A stretch of DNA of 45,617 bases from an uncultured Lentisphaeria bacterium (GTDB taxonomy: Bacteria; Verrucomicrobiota; Lentisphaeria; Victivallales; Victivallaceae): positions 1-45,617 of the forward strand of contig CASDQW010000004.1 of the NCBI GenBank assembly GCA_949282965.1, in the 5' to 3' direction. The translations under genes were made by a program, and so were the position numbers. Under the pieces are notes generated by a model. That model had not been told where the DNA came from and did no database searches. It saw only the letters and a list, made by a program, of their open reading frames with translations. Below, piece by piece: positions 26,743 to 35,284 of this stretch. Each line of letters starts with the position of its first letter. The stretch's first letter is position 1.

Positions 26743-26838
26743 GGCGAAACGTCGTTTTTCGTTGATTGGTGGTGCCCGGGGCGATGGCGGCCCGGCCGGA
26801 CGACGCCTATGATTCCGGGAACGCAGGGAGGATGAGCA

Positions 26839-27669
26839 ATGTGGGTCACAGAGGCCATGAACGGCTTCGGACTGACGGTGGAGGTGACGGAGCATCTGTG
26901 TCACCGGGTGACGCCGTATCAGACGATTGATATTTACGAGACCACCCGGGTCGGGCGGCTGATGCTGCTGGACGGGATCATTCAGCTGACCGAGTACGAT
27001 GAGTTTGCCTACCAGGAAATGATGGCGCACGTGCCGCTGATGGCGCATCCGGCTCCGGAAAACGTGCTGGTGATCGGCGGCGGCGACGGGGGCGTGCTGC
27101 GGGAAGTTGCGCGTCATTCCGGTGTCCGTCGCATCGACCAGTGCGAAATTGATGCGGCGGTCATCGAATGTGCCAAACAATACCTGCCGTCGCTGGCCTG
27201 CGGCTATGACGATCCCCGGGTATGTGTGCATATCGGCGACGGCAGTGAGTTTGTTCGCGATCGCGAAGGGGAATATGATGTCATTATCGTGGATTCCACC
27301 GATCCCGGTGGGCCCGGGGCGCCCCTGTTCGGGGAGGAGTTCTACCGGAATATGAAACGAGCGCTGCGGCCGGGCGGGGTGATTGCCTCGCAGGCGGAAT
27401 CGGTCTATCTGCTGCCGGAGGTGGTGCGTCATTTGTCGGAAGTGACACGAAAACTGTTCCGCTACAGTGGGTATGGGGCGATCATGGTGCCGACCTATCC
27501 GACCGGGATGATCGGGGTATGTGTGGGCTCCGACGGCGGTGATGTGCGCGTTCCGGCGCGGGACATGGAGCCCGGGCTGGCGGCGCAGCTGCGCTACTAT
27601 ACGCCGGAGGTGCACCGGGGATGCTTCCTGCTGCCGAAATTCGCGCGGCCGCTGGTGGAGAAGGCTTGA
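26839..27669 (+). CDS. speE: Spermidine synthase (polyamine aminopropyltransferase)
   Basis: This 276-residue enzyme transfers the aminopropyl group from decarboxylated AdoMet to putrescine. It has an N-terminal beta hairpin (ETTRVGRLMLLDGIIQLTE), the nucleotide-binding motif VIGGGDGGVLREV (about 74-86) and the catalytic Asp region IIVDSTDPGGPGAPLF (about 153-168), the usual signature of this family. The length is normal. GGGAGGA stands 7 bases before the ATG. With speD it forms a complete path from AdoMet and putrescine to spermidine; no putrescine-forming gene lies in the window. Its stop codon lies inside the -35 box of the tig promoter. Confidence 0.96.
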   Translation: MWVTEAMNGFGLTVEVTEHLCHRVTPYQTIDIYETTRVGRLMLLDGIIQLTEYDEFAYQEMMAHVPLMAHPAPENVLVIGGGDGGVLREVARHSGVRRIDQCEIDAAVIECAKQYLPSLACGYDDPRVCVHIGDGSEFVRDREGEYDVIIVDSTDPGGPGAPLFGEEFYRNMKRALRPGGVIASQAESVYLLPEVVRHLSEVTRKLFRYSGYGAIMVPTYPTGMIGVCVGSDGGDVRVPARDMEPGLAAQLRYYTPEVHRGCFLLPKFARPLVEKA

Positions 27670-27694
27670 CAAAACGGCGGGAAGAAGTTATAGT
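27666..27694 (+). promoter_or_regulatory. Strong sigma70 promoter of tig
   Basis: A perfect TTGACA (27666-27671) and TATAGT (27689-27694) are separated by 17 bases. The -35 box contains the speE stop codon. The start of tig lies 76 bases after the -10. Confidence 0.85.
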
Positions 27695-27769
27695 ACCCGG
27701 TTTCTAAATTTATGCGTTTTTTTTGGAACATGGATTCTGTTGACAGTCATGGAAAGGTTTTGAAGGATT

Positions 27770-29089
27770 ATGGCAAACGACCTGGCAAGAGCTCTTCAAA
27801 TGGAAGTCCGCTCCGAGACCCCCTGCCGCAAGGATTTTGATTTTACGGTTCCCGCTGCGGCGATTGCGCGTGAGGCGGACCGGGCGGCGCGTGATTTTGC
27901 GCTTTCGGTGAATATTCCCGGATTCCGGCGCGGAAAGGCACCGGTGGCGATGCTGAAGAGCCGTTTTGCCGATGAGATCAATCGGGAACTGAAGCGGCGG
28001 ATTGTTTACGCCGCATTCGACAAGGTCAGCGAGGACAAGGATCTGGATATGGTCTCCTGCGGCCTGGAAAAGGAACCGGAACTCAAGGACGGCGAAGATT
28101 TCAAATTCACGCTGAATGCTGATATCGCACCGGAGATTGAACTTGGCGATTATGCCGCAATCAAGGTGGATGTTCCGGCGGTGGAGATCAGCGACGATAC
28201 GGTGAACGAACGGGTGAATTTTTATCGTTCCATGTATGCGAACTATGCCGATGTGGAAGGTGCCGCCCAGGCTGATGATATGCTCAAAGTGGATTACAAG
28301 GCGGACTTTGAGCTGCCGGAGGACGCATCCGCGTCCCTGAAGCGTCAGGTGGCATCCGAAAACGGTTACATCTGGCTGAGCGAACCGGAGATCATCCCCG
28401 GTGCGATTGCGGCGTTGACCGGTGCGGAAGTCGGGAAGGAATACGAATTTGATTCGACTTATCCCGAAAACTACCGGGAAGCGGCGTTGGCCGGGAAGAC
28501 CCTGAAATACAAGGTCAAAGTACTGGGCGTGCAGCGCAAGAAGGAACTGACCGACGAGGAACTGTGCGAAAAGACCCGCACCCCGTCCCTGGATGAATTC
28601 CGGAAAATGATCCGTATTTCTCTGGAAAACGAGGCGGCGGGCAAACGCCACGGCGAACTTGTGGAAAAAGTGTATGAAACGCTTTCCGCCGGTATTCCGG
28701 AATTTGAATTGCCCCCGGGCGTGCTTCAGACCGAAGTGAGTCGCGAGCTGCGCAAGCTGGCGAATAATCTGGTCAAGAGCGAAGCTGACGTCGAAGAGTT
28801 CAAAGCCAAGACCGAGGAACATCGCAAGACCGCCGAGGAGGCGGCTCGCAAATCCCTGCGGCGGACCTTCATTCTGCGCAAGATTGCCCGTCTGGAAAAG
28901 ATTGAGCTCTCCCGCGACGAAGTGGATGCCCAGCTGAAAGGCATGAGCCGTTACTATGGTTACAAGGAGAAGGAATTCCGCTCCATGCTGGAAAAGACCG
29001 GCGGCATGGATGAGCTGCAACTGGATATTCTGAATGCCAAGGTGCTGGATTTCCTGGCAGCGAAAGCGGAGGAAGCCGCGAAGAAGTGA
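27770..29089 (+). CDS. tig: Trigger factor, ribosome-associated chaperone
   Basis: This 439-residue ATP-independent chaperone binds at the ribosome exit tunnel. The ribosome-docking signature GFRRGKAP is at about residues 48-55 in the N-terminal domain. A middle FKBP-like domain (about 165-250) follows, then a long C-terminal helical domain rich in Lys and Glu. The length is normal for the family. It has its own consensus promoter and a clear terminator, and stands before clpP and clpX in the common tig-clpP-clpX order. Confidence 0.93.
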   Translation: MANDLARALQMEVRSETPCRKDFDFTVPAAAIAREADRAARDFALSVNIPGFRRGKAPVAMLKSRFADEINRELKRRIVYAAFDKVSEDKDLDMVSCGLEKEPELKDGEDFKFTLNADIAPEIELGDYAAIKVDVPAVEISDDTVNERVNFYRSMYANYADVEGAAQADDMLKVDYKADFELPEDASASLKRQVASENGYIWLSEPEIIPGAIAALTGAEVGKEYEFDSTYPENYREAALAGKTLKYKVKVLGVQRKKELTDEELCEKTRTPSLDEFRKMIRISLENEAAGKRHGELVEKVYETLSAGIPEFELPPGVLQTEVSRELRKLANNLVKSEADVEEFKAKTEEHRKTAEEAARKSLRRTFILRKIARLEKIELSRDEVDAQLKGMSRYYGYKEKEFRSMLEKTGGMDELQLDILNAKVLDFLAAKAEEAAKK

Positions 29090-29140
29090 GCGTGCGGTTG
29101 CCTGTTGCGCCGCGAATGCCGCGGTGAATTTGGAATGAGA

Positions 29141-29176
29141 AAAACCCCGGCTCCGGTTTGCGGACGGGGTTTTTTT
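29141..29176 (+). terminator. Rho-independent terminator of tig
   Basis: AAAACCCCG (29141-29149) pairs with CGGGGTTTT (29165-29173), with a further inner TCCG/CGGA pairing, and runs into seven T's. It separates tig from clpP, 75 bases before the clpP start. Confidence 0.88.
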
Positions 29177-29250
29177 GCAATACGGGGGCGGAGCAGGAAC
29201 GCGGCGGCTGTACAGACGTTTCCGGAGCAATAACAGGAGAGAAGGAACAC

Positions 29251-29856
29251 ATGGGAGAAGAAAAAATGGCGGGTTCTTTTCTGGTGCCGATGGTGGTGGA
29301 GCAGACCGGGCATGGAGAACGCGGTTACGATATTTATTCACGACTTCTGAAGGACCGGATTATTCTTCTGGGTACTCCGATTGATGACGAAGTGGCCAAC
29401 CTGGTGATCGCGCAGCTGCTTTTTCTCCAGGCGGAGGACCCCAAGAAGGATATCGATTTGTACATCAACAGCCCCGGCGGCAGCGTAACGGCCGGTCTGG
29501 CCATTTACGATACGATGCAGATCCTGTCGTGTGATGTCAAAACGTATTGTCTCGGCCAGTGCGCTTCGATGGGCGCCGTGCTGCTGGCCGCAGGAACTGC
29601 CGGCAAGCGCTATGCGCTGCCCAATTCACGGATCATGATTCACCAACCGTGGGGCGGAGCGCAGGGGACGGCCGCTGACATCAGCATCCAGGCGCAGGAG
29701 ATTCTCCGGCTCCGGAGCATGTTGAACGGGATCCTGTCCAGCCATACCGGCCAGACACTGAAGAAGATTGAACGGGATACCGAACGGGATTGTTTCATGT
29801 CCGCCGAGGAAGCGGTCGCTTACGGACTGGTGGACCAGGTCGTCTCCAGAAAATAA
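29251..29856 (+). CDS. clpP: ATP-dependent Clp protease proteolytic subunit
   Basis: This 201-residue serine protease assembles into a double heptamer and degrades substrates unfolded by ClpX or ClpA. The catalytic triad is visible: Ser106 in GQCASMGA, His131 in [10 protein letters not shown] and Asp180 in [11 protein letters not shown]. The blocks [12 protein letters not shown] and [10 protein letters not shown] are standard. AGGAGAGAAGGA precedes the ATG at 29251; the open frame upstream of it is the terminator region. clpX follows after 17 bases. Confidence 0.97.
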   Translation: MGEEKMAGSFLVPMVVEQTGHGERGYDIYSRLLKDRIILLGTPIDDEVANLVIAQLLFLQAEDPKKDIDLYINSPGGSVTAGLAIYDTMQILSCDVKTYCLGQCASMGAVLLAAGTAGKRYALPNSRIMIHQPWGGAQGTAADISIQAQEILRLRSMLNGILSSHTGQTLKKIERDTERDCFMSAEEAVAYGLVDQVVSRK

Positions 29857-29873
29857 GGGACGGAAGGAAGATC

Positions 29874-31202
29874 ATGGCGGGAAAAAGAGGAAACAAGAAG
29901 CTGATTTGTGCTTTCTGCGGTCGGGAAGAGGGCAGCGATCCCGGAGTTCTGATCGCGGCCAGCGGCGTGGAAGGATTGGGCATCTGTACCGAATGCCTGA
30001 AAATCGGGCACCGGAATCTCTGCTCCGGGGAGGCCGTTTCCGAAACCGACGCGCAGGAATCCGGGCAGTCCCGGATGGCCGGCTTGATTGCCGGCTTGAA
30101 GGTGCCGACCCCAGCTCGAATCAAGGCGGAGCTGGATCAGTTTGTCATCGGACAGGAACGGGCCAAGAAGGTGCTGGCGGTGGCGGTGCACAACCATTAC
30201 AAGCGGCTGCAGACGCGGGTGGCCCGCCCGGAGGTGGAGAATCGTCTGGAGCAGGCTTTTGCGGATGTGGAACTGGAAAAAAGCAATGTTTTGCTGCTCG
30301 GGCCTACCGGCAGCGGCAAGACTTTGCTGGCGCGAACGCTGGCGCGGATGATCGATGTGCCGTTCTGCATTTGCGATGCGACCACGCTGACCGAAGCCGG
30401 ATATGTCGGGGAGGATGTGGAAAACATCATTCTGCGACTGGTGCAGGCGGCCGATTATGATCTGGAGCGGGCGCAGATCGGGATTATTTACGTCGACGAA
30501 ATCGACAAGATCGCCCGGAAGACCGAGAACGTGTCGATCACCCGGGACGTTTCGGGGGAAGGGGTGCAGCAGGCGCTGCTCAAGATTCTTGAGGGAACAG
30601 TGGCCAATGTGCCGCCGAAAGGCGGACGCAAGCACCCGCAGCAGGAATTTCTGCAGGTGGACACCACCAACATTCTGTTCATCTGCGGCGGCGCCTTCGT
30701 CGGGCTGGACAAGATCATTCAACGGCGTTGCGGCAAGCAGGTGCTGGGATTCAAGCGGCTGGTGGATGAAGAGGCCGCGGCGGGAGAGGTGGCGGCCGAG
30801 GATCTGGCGGCCAATCCTCTGTCGCGTTGCGAGCCGGAGGATTTGATCCGGTTCGGGTTGATTCCGGAATTCGCCGGGCGGCTGCCGGTAGTGGTGAATC
30901 TGGAACCGCTGAGCGCCTCCGATCTGGTGCGGATCCTGAAGGAACCGAAAAACGCCCTGATCCGCCAGTACCAGCGGCTGCTGGCAATGGAGGGGGTCAA
31001 GCTCGAATTTACCGACGACGCGCTGGAAGCGCTGGCTGACAAGGCGGTGGCGCGAGGAACCGGCGCCCGTGGTCTGCGGGCGCTGCTGGAGGAATTGATG
31101 CTGGACGTGATGTTTGCGGTTCCTTCTCTGGAAAAGAAGGCGGATACCTGCGTCATCACCGGTGCAGTCGTTCGCGGCGAGGCGGAAGTCACCCTGAAAT
31201 AA
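29874..31202 (+). CDS. clpX: ClpX, AAA+ unfoldase of the ClpXP protease
   Basis: This 442-residue hexameric ATPase recognises and unfolds substrates for ClpP. The N-terminal zinc-binding domain shows Cys12, Cys15, Cys38 and Cys41. Walker A is GPTGSGKT (about 143-150), the pore loop is GYVGEDVE, and Walker B is IIYVDEIDK. The ClpP-docking loop reads LGF instead of IGF, a conservative change. Compared with the E. coli protein the stretch after that loop is slightly longer and Ala/Glu rich ([15 protein letters not shown]). GGAAGGAAG precedes the ATG at 29874. A Ser/Thr kinase gene follows after 16 bases in the same unit. Confidence 0.97.
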   Translation: MAGKRGNKKLICAFCGREEGSDPGVLIAASGVEGLGICTECLKIGHRNLCSGEAVSETDAQESGQSRMAGLIAGLKVPTPARIKAELDQFVIGQERAKKVLAVAVHNHYKRLQTRVARPEVENRLEQAFADVELEKSNVLLLGPTGSGKTLLARTLARMIDVPFCICDATTLTEAGYVGEDVENIILRLVQAADYDLERAQIGIIYVDEIDKIARKTENVSITRDVSGEGVQQALLKILEGTVANVPPKGGRKHPQQEFLQVDTTNILFICGGAFVGLDKIIQRRCGKQVLGFKRLVDEEAAAGEVAAEDLAANPLSRCEPEDLIRFGLIPEFAGRLPVVVNLEPLSASDLVRILKEPKNALIRQYQRLLAMEGVKLEFTDDALEALADKAVARGTGARGLRALLEELMLDVMFAVPSLEKKADTCVITGAVVRGEAEVTLK

Positions 31203-31218
31203 CGGAGCGGGCCGGACG

Positions 31219-32343
31219 ATGGACGATGAAATGCAGATGCAGAAAACCCGACTGATTCGCTCGGGCGGCGCCATAGAGGAAGAGCCGTCCCTGACGACTG
31301 CGCCGGAACTGCCGCGGAAATCGAATAAGCGGTATAAATTTATCCGCAGCATCGGTTTCGGCGGGATGAAGGCGGTGCTGCTGGTGCTGGACATCGATAC
31401 CGGACGGGAAGTGGCCATGGCGATGATGCCGGATTTCCGGGAACGGCCCGCGTCGGATCTGGAACGGTTTGTGCGGGAGGCGCGTCTGACCGCCCGGCTG
31501 GAACATCCCAACATCGTGCCGGTGCATGATATGGGCACGGATTTGTCCGGAGCGCCCTTTTTCACCATGAAATACCTGCGGGGGCAGTCGCTGGCGACGT
31601 TGCTGCGGCGGGTGCGGCGGGGGGAGGTGGAATCCGTCAAAGAGTATTCCATCGAGCGGGCCACGCAGATTTTCATCCGGGTCTGCAACGCCGTGTTGTT
31701 CGCCCATTCCCGGCGGGTGCTTCACCTGGACATCAAGCCGAACAACGTCAATATCGGCGACTTCGGCGAAGTGCTGGTGCTTGACTGGGGGCTGGCAATG
31801 GTCATGAATGCCGGAGAAGAAGCGGAAGGCGGCCACGCGGGAGCGTCGCGCGACACCCGCGACGGCGTGGCCAAGGGGACACCGGGATTCATGTCTCCGG
31901 AACAGGTCGCGGGACGGAACGGGGAACTGGATGAGCGAGCCGATATTTATGCGTTGGGCGCGTTGCTCTACACCATGTTGACGCTGCACTGCCCGCTGGC
32001 GGGGAAAAGCGTGGAGGAAATCATGGCCGCGACTGTTCGGGGAGAGATTCCGCCCCCCAGTGAAGTGGCTGCTCCTGACCGGCCGGTGCCGGCGGCGTTG
32101 GAGGCCATCTGCCGCAAGGCCATGGCATTGAGGCCGGAGGACCGATACCAGTCGGTAGCGGAATTGCGGGCGGACATTCAGGCGTTTGCCGCAGGATACG
32201 CGCCGGCAGCGGAAAATGCTTCCCCGCTGCGGCGTACGGCGTTGTTCGTCAACCGTAACTTCCTGGTGACGATTATGGGGGCGATCATCGTGGTGCTGGC
32301 GGCGGCGGTCGGTTATCTGCTGTATGCGTCGCTGTCCCGCTGA
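31219..32343 (+). CDS. Membrane-anchored Ser/Thr protein kinase with WNK-like lysine placement
   Basis: This 374-residue protein has a 40-residue polar N-terminus, a Hanks-type kinase domain (about 40-310) and one C-terminal membrane helix (about 345-368), so the kinase faces the cytoplasm. The usual beta-3 VAIK lysine is absent (VAMAMM, Ala68). A lysine stands in the glycine-rich loop (IGFGGMKAV, Lys51), 17 residues earlier, as in WNK kinases. Glu87 of helix C, catalytic Asp171 (in HLDIKPNN, with Leu replacing the Arg of HRD), Lys173, Asn176 and Asp189 (DWG, a usual variant in PVC kinases) are present, as is the GTPGFMSPEQ segment. Activity is therefore plausible. It follows clpX by 16 bases. 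Its 3' end overlaps the convergent GH20 gene by 31 bases. Confidence 0.85.
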   Translation: MDDEMQMQKTRLIRSGGAIEEEPSLTTAPELPRKSNKRYKFIRSIGFGGMKAVLLVLDIDTGREVAMAMMPDFRERPASDLERFVREARLTARLEHPNIVPVHDMGTDLSGAPFFTMKYLRGQSLATLLRRVRRGEVESVKEYSIERATQIFIRVCNAVLFAHSRRVLHLDIKPNNVNIGDFGEVLVLDWGLAMVMNAGEEAEGGHAGASRDTRDGVAKGTPGFMSPEQVAGRNGELDERADIYALGALLYTMLTLHCPLAGKSVEEIMAATVRGEIPPPSEVAAPDRPVPAALEAICRKAMALRPEDRYQSVAELRADIQAFAAGYAPAAENASPLRRTALFVNRNFLVTIMGAIIVVLAAAVGYLLYASLSR

Positions 32344-33890
32344 GCTGCCTGAAAACAGGCGATGATCGCGTCATAGACCTGTCCGGCATTCCGCCGGGCG
32401 GAATCCGGCCGGTGAAATCGCGCCAGTTCCGCCTGAAACTGGTCGCGTAGCATGATAGCAAGTGTTTCATACTCTTGAGGATCTCCGTCCTCGCACAGCA
32501 AGCCCTGAGCCAGCATGAGCTGTCCCAGTTGGAGGTGAGCGGCACGGCGCCAGGCTTCGAGGATGTCGAAGCCGCGTCGGGCTTCCAGAGCAAATGCGTT
32601 CAACAGGGAAAAGCCGCGAAGCAGTCTGGTACGGGCATCGTTCAGCTGCCGGCGGCGCTGCGGCAGGGTCCCGTCTTCCCGCCAGCGCCGGAGCTGGTCG
32701 GAAATGAAGCCGGCAGGAGCGGGGAGCTGATCTTTCAACCCGTTCCACTGGATGCCGACGTCGCCGGTCAGGTCGAAGGGGAAGGCGGCGCCGATCAGGT
32801 CGGCGGCTTCATAAAAACGGATCGGATCGGTGCCGAACATGGCTTCTCCGGTTTCCCGCAGCAGATCTTCCTGCGTCCGCAACGGTTCCGCCGCCGCGCG
32901 GGGCGCCGCCGCCAGAAGCGGCAGCTGGGTTTCGTAGGAATGCTGTCGGATCGCCCAGCTGGTGACGCAATGACCGAGCAGACCGCTGCGGCCGGCTTTG
33001 CAGGCGCAGCCGATGATGTTGCGGGCGTGGTGAGCAAAAGAACCGGCGAACAGCGCATCTCCCGCGGAACGCGAGGAGGAGGCCAGGATTACTTCAAAAC
33101 CATGGTCCGCAAGAAAATCCGTTGTGTAAAAGGCATTGAGTCGGCCCGATGCCTCCAGCAGTCCGGGGAAGGTCCGGAAGTGGGCGTCGGTCAGGTTCTC
33201 CCGCGTTACGGGACCTTCGCCCCATATGCGGATTTCCCGGTCTTCCGGGCCGCTGCCCCAGTAGTTCCAGTCCCACAGCATCAGGGAACGGTCGACCGAA
33301 TCGATTTCATCCGGATGGGCCAGTACCATGTCTGCCCATACTCCCGGACGGATGCCGCGGGCACGAAGAGGGGCGGAAAGGTCGGTCAGATAATCGGAGT
33401 AAAGACGATTGCGGCCATGCTGCCTGACATAAGCGCGGCAGGCATCGCAGGTCCCGAATTCGTAGGCTTCGTCGCCGCCGAGATGGAAGAATCGCAAATC
33501 TTCGAACAGCTCCAGATATTCTGCGATCAGATCTTTGAGTAGATTGCGCACCGCCGGGTTGGTGGTGCAGTAGCAGTCGTGCCGGAGCGGATTTTCCCGG
33601 AGCTGCTGAAATTCCGGATGCAGCAGCACATATTCTCCATGTCCGATGGTCTGAAGCAGCGGGATCGGTTCCAGTTGGAGCTGTCGGGCATGGTCCAGCA
33701 GGTGGCGAAATTCCGATTTGGTCATGGCTTCCGGATCGGCGGCCCGGCCCAGACGTTCGAAACGGACTTTGTTCTCCAGTTCCCACAGGATGGCGTTGAA
33801 GCCCATTTCTGCGAGTCGTTCCAGCAGTTTTTCCAGGTAATCGGTGCGGAGCGCCGCAAAATTCATGTCGAGATGAAAGATATTCAGCAT
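32313..33890 (-). CDS. Glycoside hydrolase family 20-like beta-hexosaminidase, cytoplasmic
   Basis: This 525-residue TIM-barrel enzyme of the GH20 type removes terminal N-acetylhexosamines. The catalytic pair Asp140-Glu141 is in HLGGDEAYEFG, the family motif. The barrel starts at once (NIFHLDMN), without a signal peptide or the N-terminal GH20b domain, so the enzyme is probably intracellular and acts on imported oligosaccharides. The C-terminal 150 residues are helical and of unknown role. The start at 33890 follows AAAGGA. It lies 80 bases downstream of a GntR/LacI-type regulator on the same strand, its likely controller. Confidence 0.85.
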   Translation of the reverse strand: MLNIFHLDMNFAALRTDYLEKLLERLAEMGFNAILWELENKVRFERLGRAADPEAMTKSEFRHLLDHARQLQLEPIPLLQTIGHGEYVLLHPEFQQLRENPLRHDCYCTTNPAVRNLLKDLIAEYLELFEDLRFFHLGGDEAYEFGTCDACRAYVRQHGRNRLYSDYLTDLSAPLRARGIRPGVWADMVLAHPDEIDSVDRSLMLWDWNYWGSGPEDREIRIWGEGPVTRENLTDAHFRTFPGLLEASGRLNAFYTTDFLADHGFEVILASSSRSAGDALFAGSFAHHARNIIGCACKAGRSGLLGHCVTSWAIRQHSYETQLPLLAAAPRAAAEPLRTQEDLLRETGEAMFGTDPIRFYEAADLIGAAFPFDLTGDVGIQWNGLKDQLPAPAGFISDQLRRWREDGTLPQRRRQLNDARTRLLRGFSLLNAFALEARRGFDILEAWRRAAHLQLGQLMLAQGLLCEDGDPQEYETLAIMLRDQFQAELARFHRPDSARRNAGQVYDAIIACFQAAQRDSDAYSR

Positions 33891-33970
33891 GGCATCCGGT
33901 CCTTTGCAAACAGAATTGTTTTCGGAACTATATACTGCGCAGCCTATCGCGCATCGAGCACATCCGGTGA

Positions 33971-35017
33971 TTATTTTTTCAGACTGAGATAAACATTCTG
34001 ATAGATCCGGTGGGGGCCTTCGCCGGGGGTGGCGATCCGTCGCAGACATTCTTCCAGCGTGGTTCGCCCCATTGCCGGATAATCGGTGGCGATGGTGTTG
34101 ATGGGATGATAATCCGGACGCAGCAGGGATTTGCCATCGATGCTGAGAACGTGGAAATCATCGCACAAAGCCCGTCCGGTCCGCTTCACGTACTCCTGCG
34201 CCGCCCCGTTGGCGCGGGTTCCGCTGACAAACAAATATCCGGCGTCCGGATCCGTGAAGTGATCCGGATCGCACCGACCGTCCCCATCCAGATTGTCCGG
34301 CAATGGTGTCTGGTGTTCAATCAGGCGGCCGCGGCTGCGCCAGTATTCGGCAAAGATCCTGCCGCGGAAGTCGAAGGCTGATTTCGGTTCGGCATGGCCG
34401 ACGTCGTATCCGAAAAGGTGCACCGTACCGCAGCCCCGGGCGGTGAAAAAATCCACCGCCAGCTCCGCGGCGCGCACCGGATCCAGATCGACGGTTGAAG
34501 CGAAGCCGTAGGTCCGGTGCATGTTCACGCCGACACAGGGACGGGTATCCGGGATTTTTTCCAGAGCGGTGTCATAACAGCCGAGCAGGACGATGCCGTC
34601 ATATCCCGCGCCGTATTTGGAAAGCATTTCCGGGGTGAAGCTGCGGTAGGAGGTGAAATGCAACGTGAGTTTGCATTGCAATTCCTCCGCCCGTTCCTGC
34701 AACCCGATCAGCACGTGGCCGCAGTAGGAGGTCTGGATATTGACCGCATCGATGATGATGACGATTTTCTTGTCGGCCCGGCTGCGGCGGCTGCGGCGGT
34801 CCCGGACATAGGCGCCGGACCCGCGCCGCAGGTCGATCAGGCCGCGCTGCTGCAGTTCCTTGAGTTTTCTTCCGACGGTGCTTTGCGGGATGGAGAACTG
34901 TCCGGCGAGCTGCCGCTGGGACGGCAGTTTGGTACCGGGAGGGAAGGCGCCGTTGGCGATCATCGCCTCCAGATAGTCGAGCATTTCGGTATAGATCCGG
35001 GTCGGTCGTTTCGGCAT
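33971..35017 (-). CDS. AraR-type regulator: GntR winged helix plus LacI-like sugar-binding domain
   Basis: This 348-residue transcription factor has an N-terminal GntR-family winged helix-turn-helix (about 1-75; GTKLPSQRQLAGQFSIPQST is the recognition region, followed by the wing LRRGSGAYV). It is joined to a periplasmic-binding-protein type I domain (about 85-340) of the LacI/GalR kind (YDGIVLLGCYD, VDLDPVRAAELAVDFF, RGCGTVHLFG). This fusion resembles AraR. Such proteins release DNA when a sugar binds. It stands directly before the GH20 gene, so a hexosamine-derived effector is likely. A GAGGAA ribosome site precedes the ATG at 35017. Confidence 0.87.
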   Translation of the reverse strand: MPKRPTRIYTEMLDYLEAMIANGAFPPGTKLPSQRQLAGQFSIPQSTVGRKLKELQQRGLIDLRRGSGAYVRDRRSRRSRADKKIVIIIDAVNIQTSYCGHVLIGLQERAEELQCKLTLHFTSYRSFTPEMLSKYGAGYDGIVLLGCYDTALEKIPDTRPCVGVNMHRTYGFASTVDLDPVRAAELAVDFFTARGCGTVHLFGYDVGHAEPKSAFDFRGRIFAEYWRSRGRLIEHQTPLPDNLDGDGRCDPDHFTDPDAGYLFVSGTRANGAAQEYVKRTGRALCDDFHVLSIDGKSLLRPDYHPINTIATDYPAMGRTTLEECLRRIATPGEGPHRIYQNVYLSLKK

Positions 35018-35284
35018 GATTCCGGTGGTTCCTCGGCAGGGGTGGTCTGTCGTTCCCCATATTTGTTCCAATGATTTTCCAGTAATATACATCAGTTTTT
35101 GATAAAAAAGAGCCGATTTTTCGATGAAGCGTTTTTTTTCTGTAATTATTTGCGGAAAAAGGGGTGATTTTTGGAGAAAGCGGCATTATATTCCGAAAAG
35201 ATGCGGGAACGGGAAGACGGCTGCCGATTTTCGTTCCGGAGGAGGCAACCGGCAGCGGAAACGATTTTTTTTGAGGGAAAGCAC

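Noticed and set aside
31219-32343. The kinase as a simple pseudokinase
   Set aside because: The VAIK lysine is missing, but all other catalytic residues are kept and a lysine stands at the WNK position, so loss of activity should not be assumed.
35052-35070. GTTCC direct repeats as operator of the AraR-like regulator
   Set aside because: The repeats are short, not palindromic, and no clear counterpart was found upstream of the GH20 gene.
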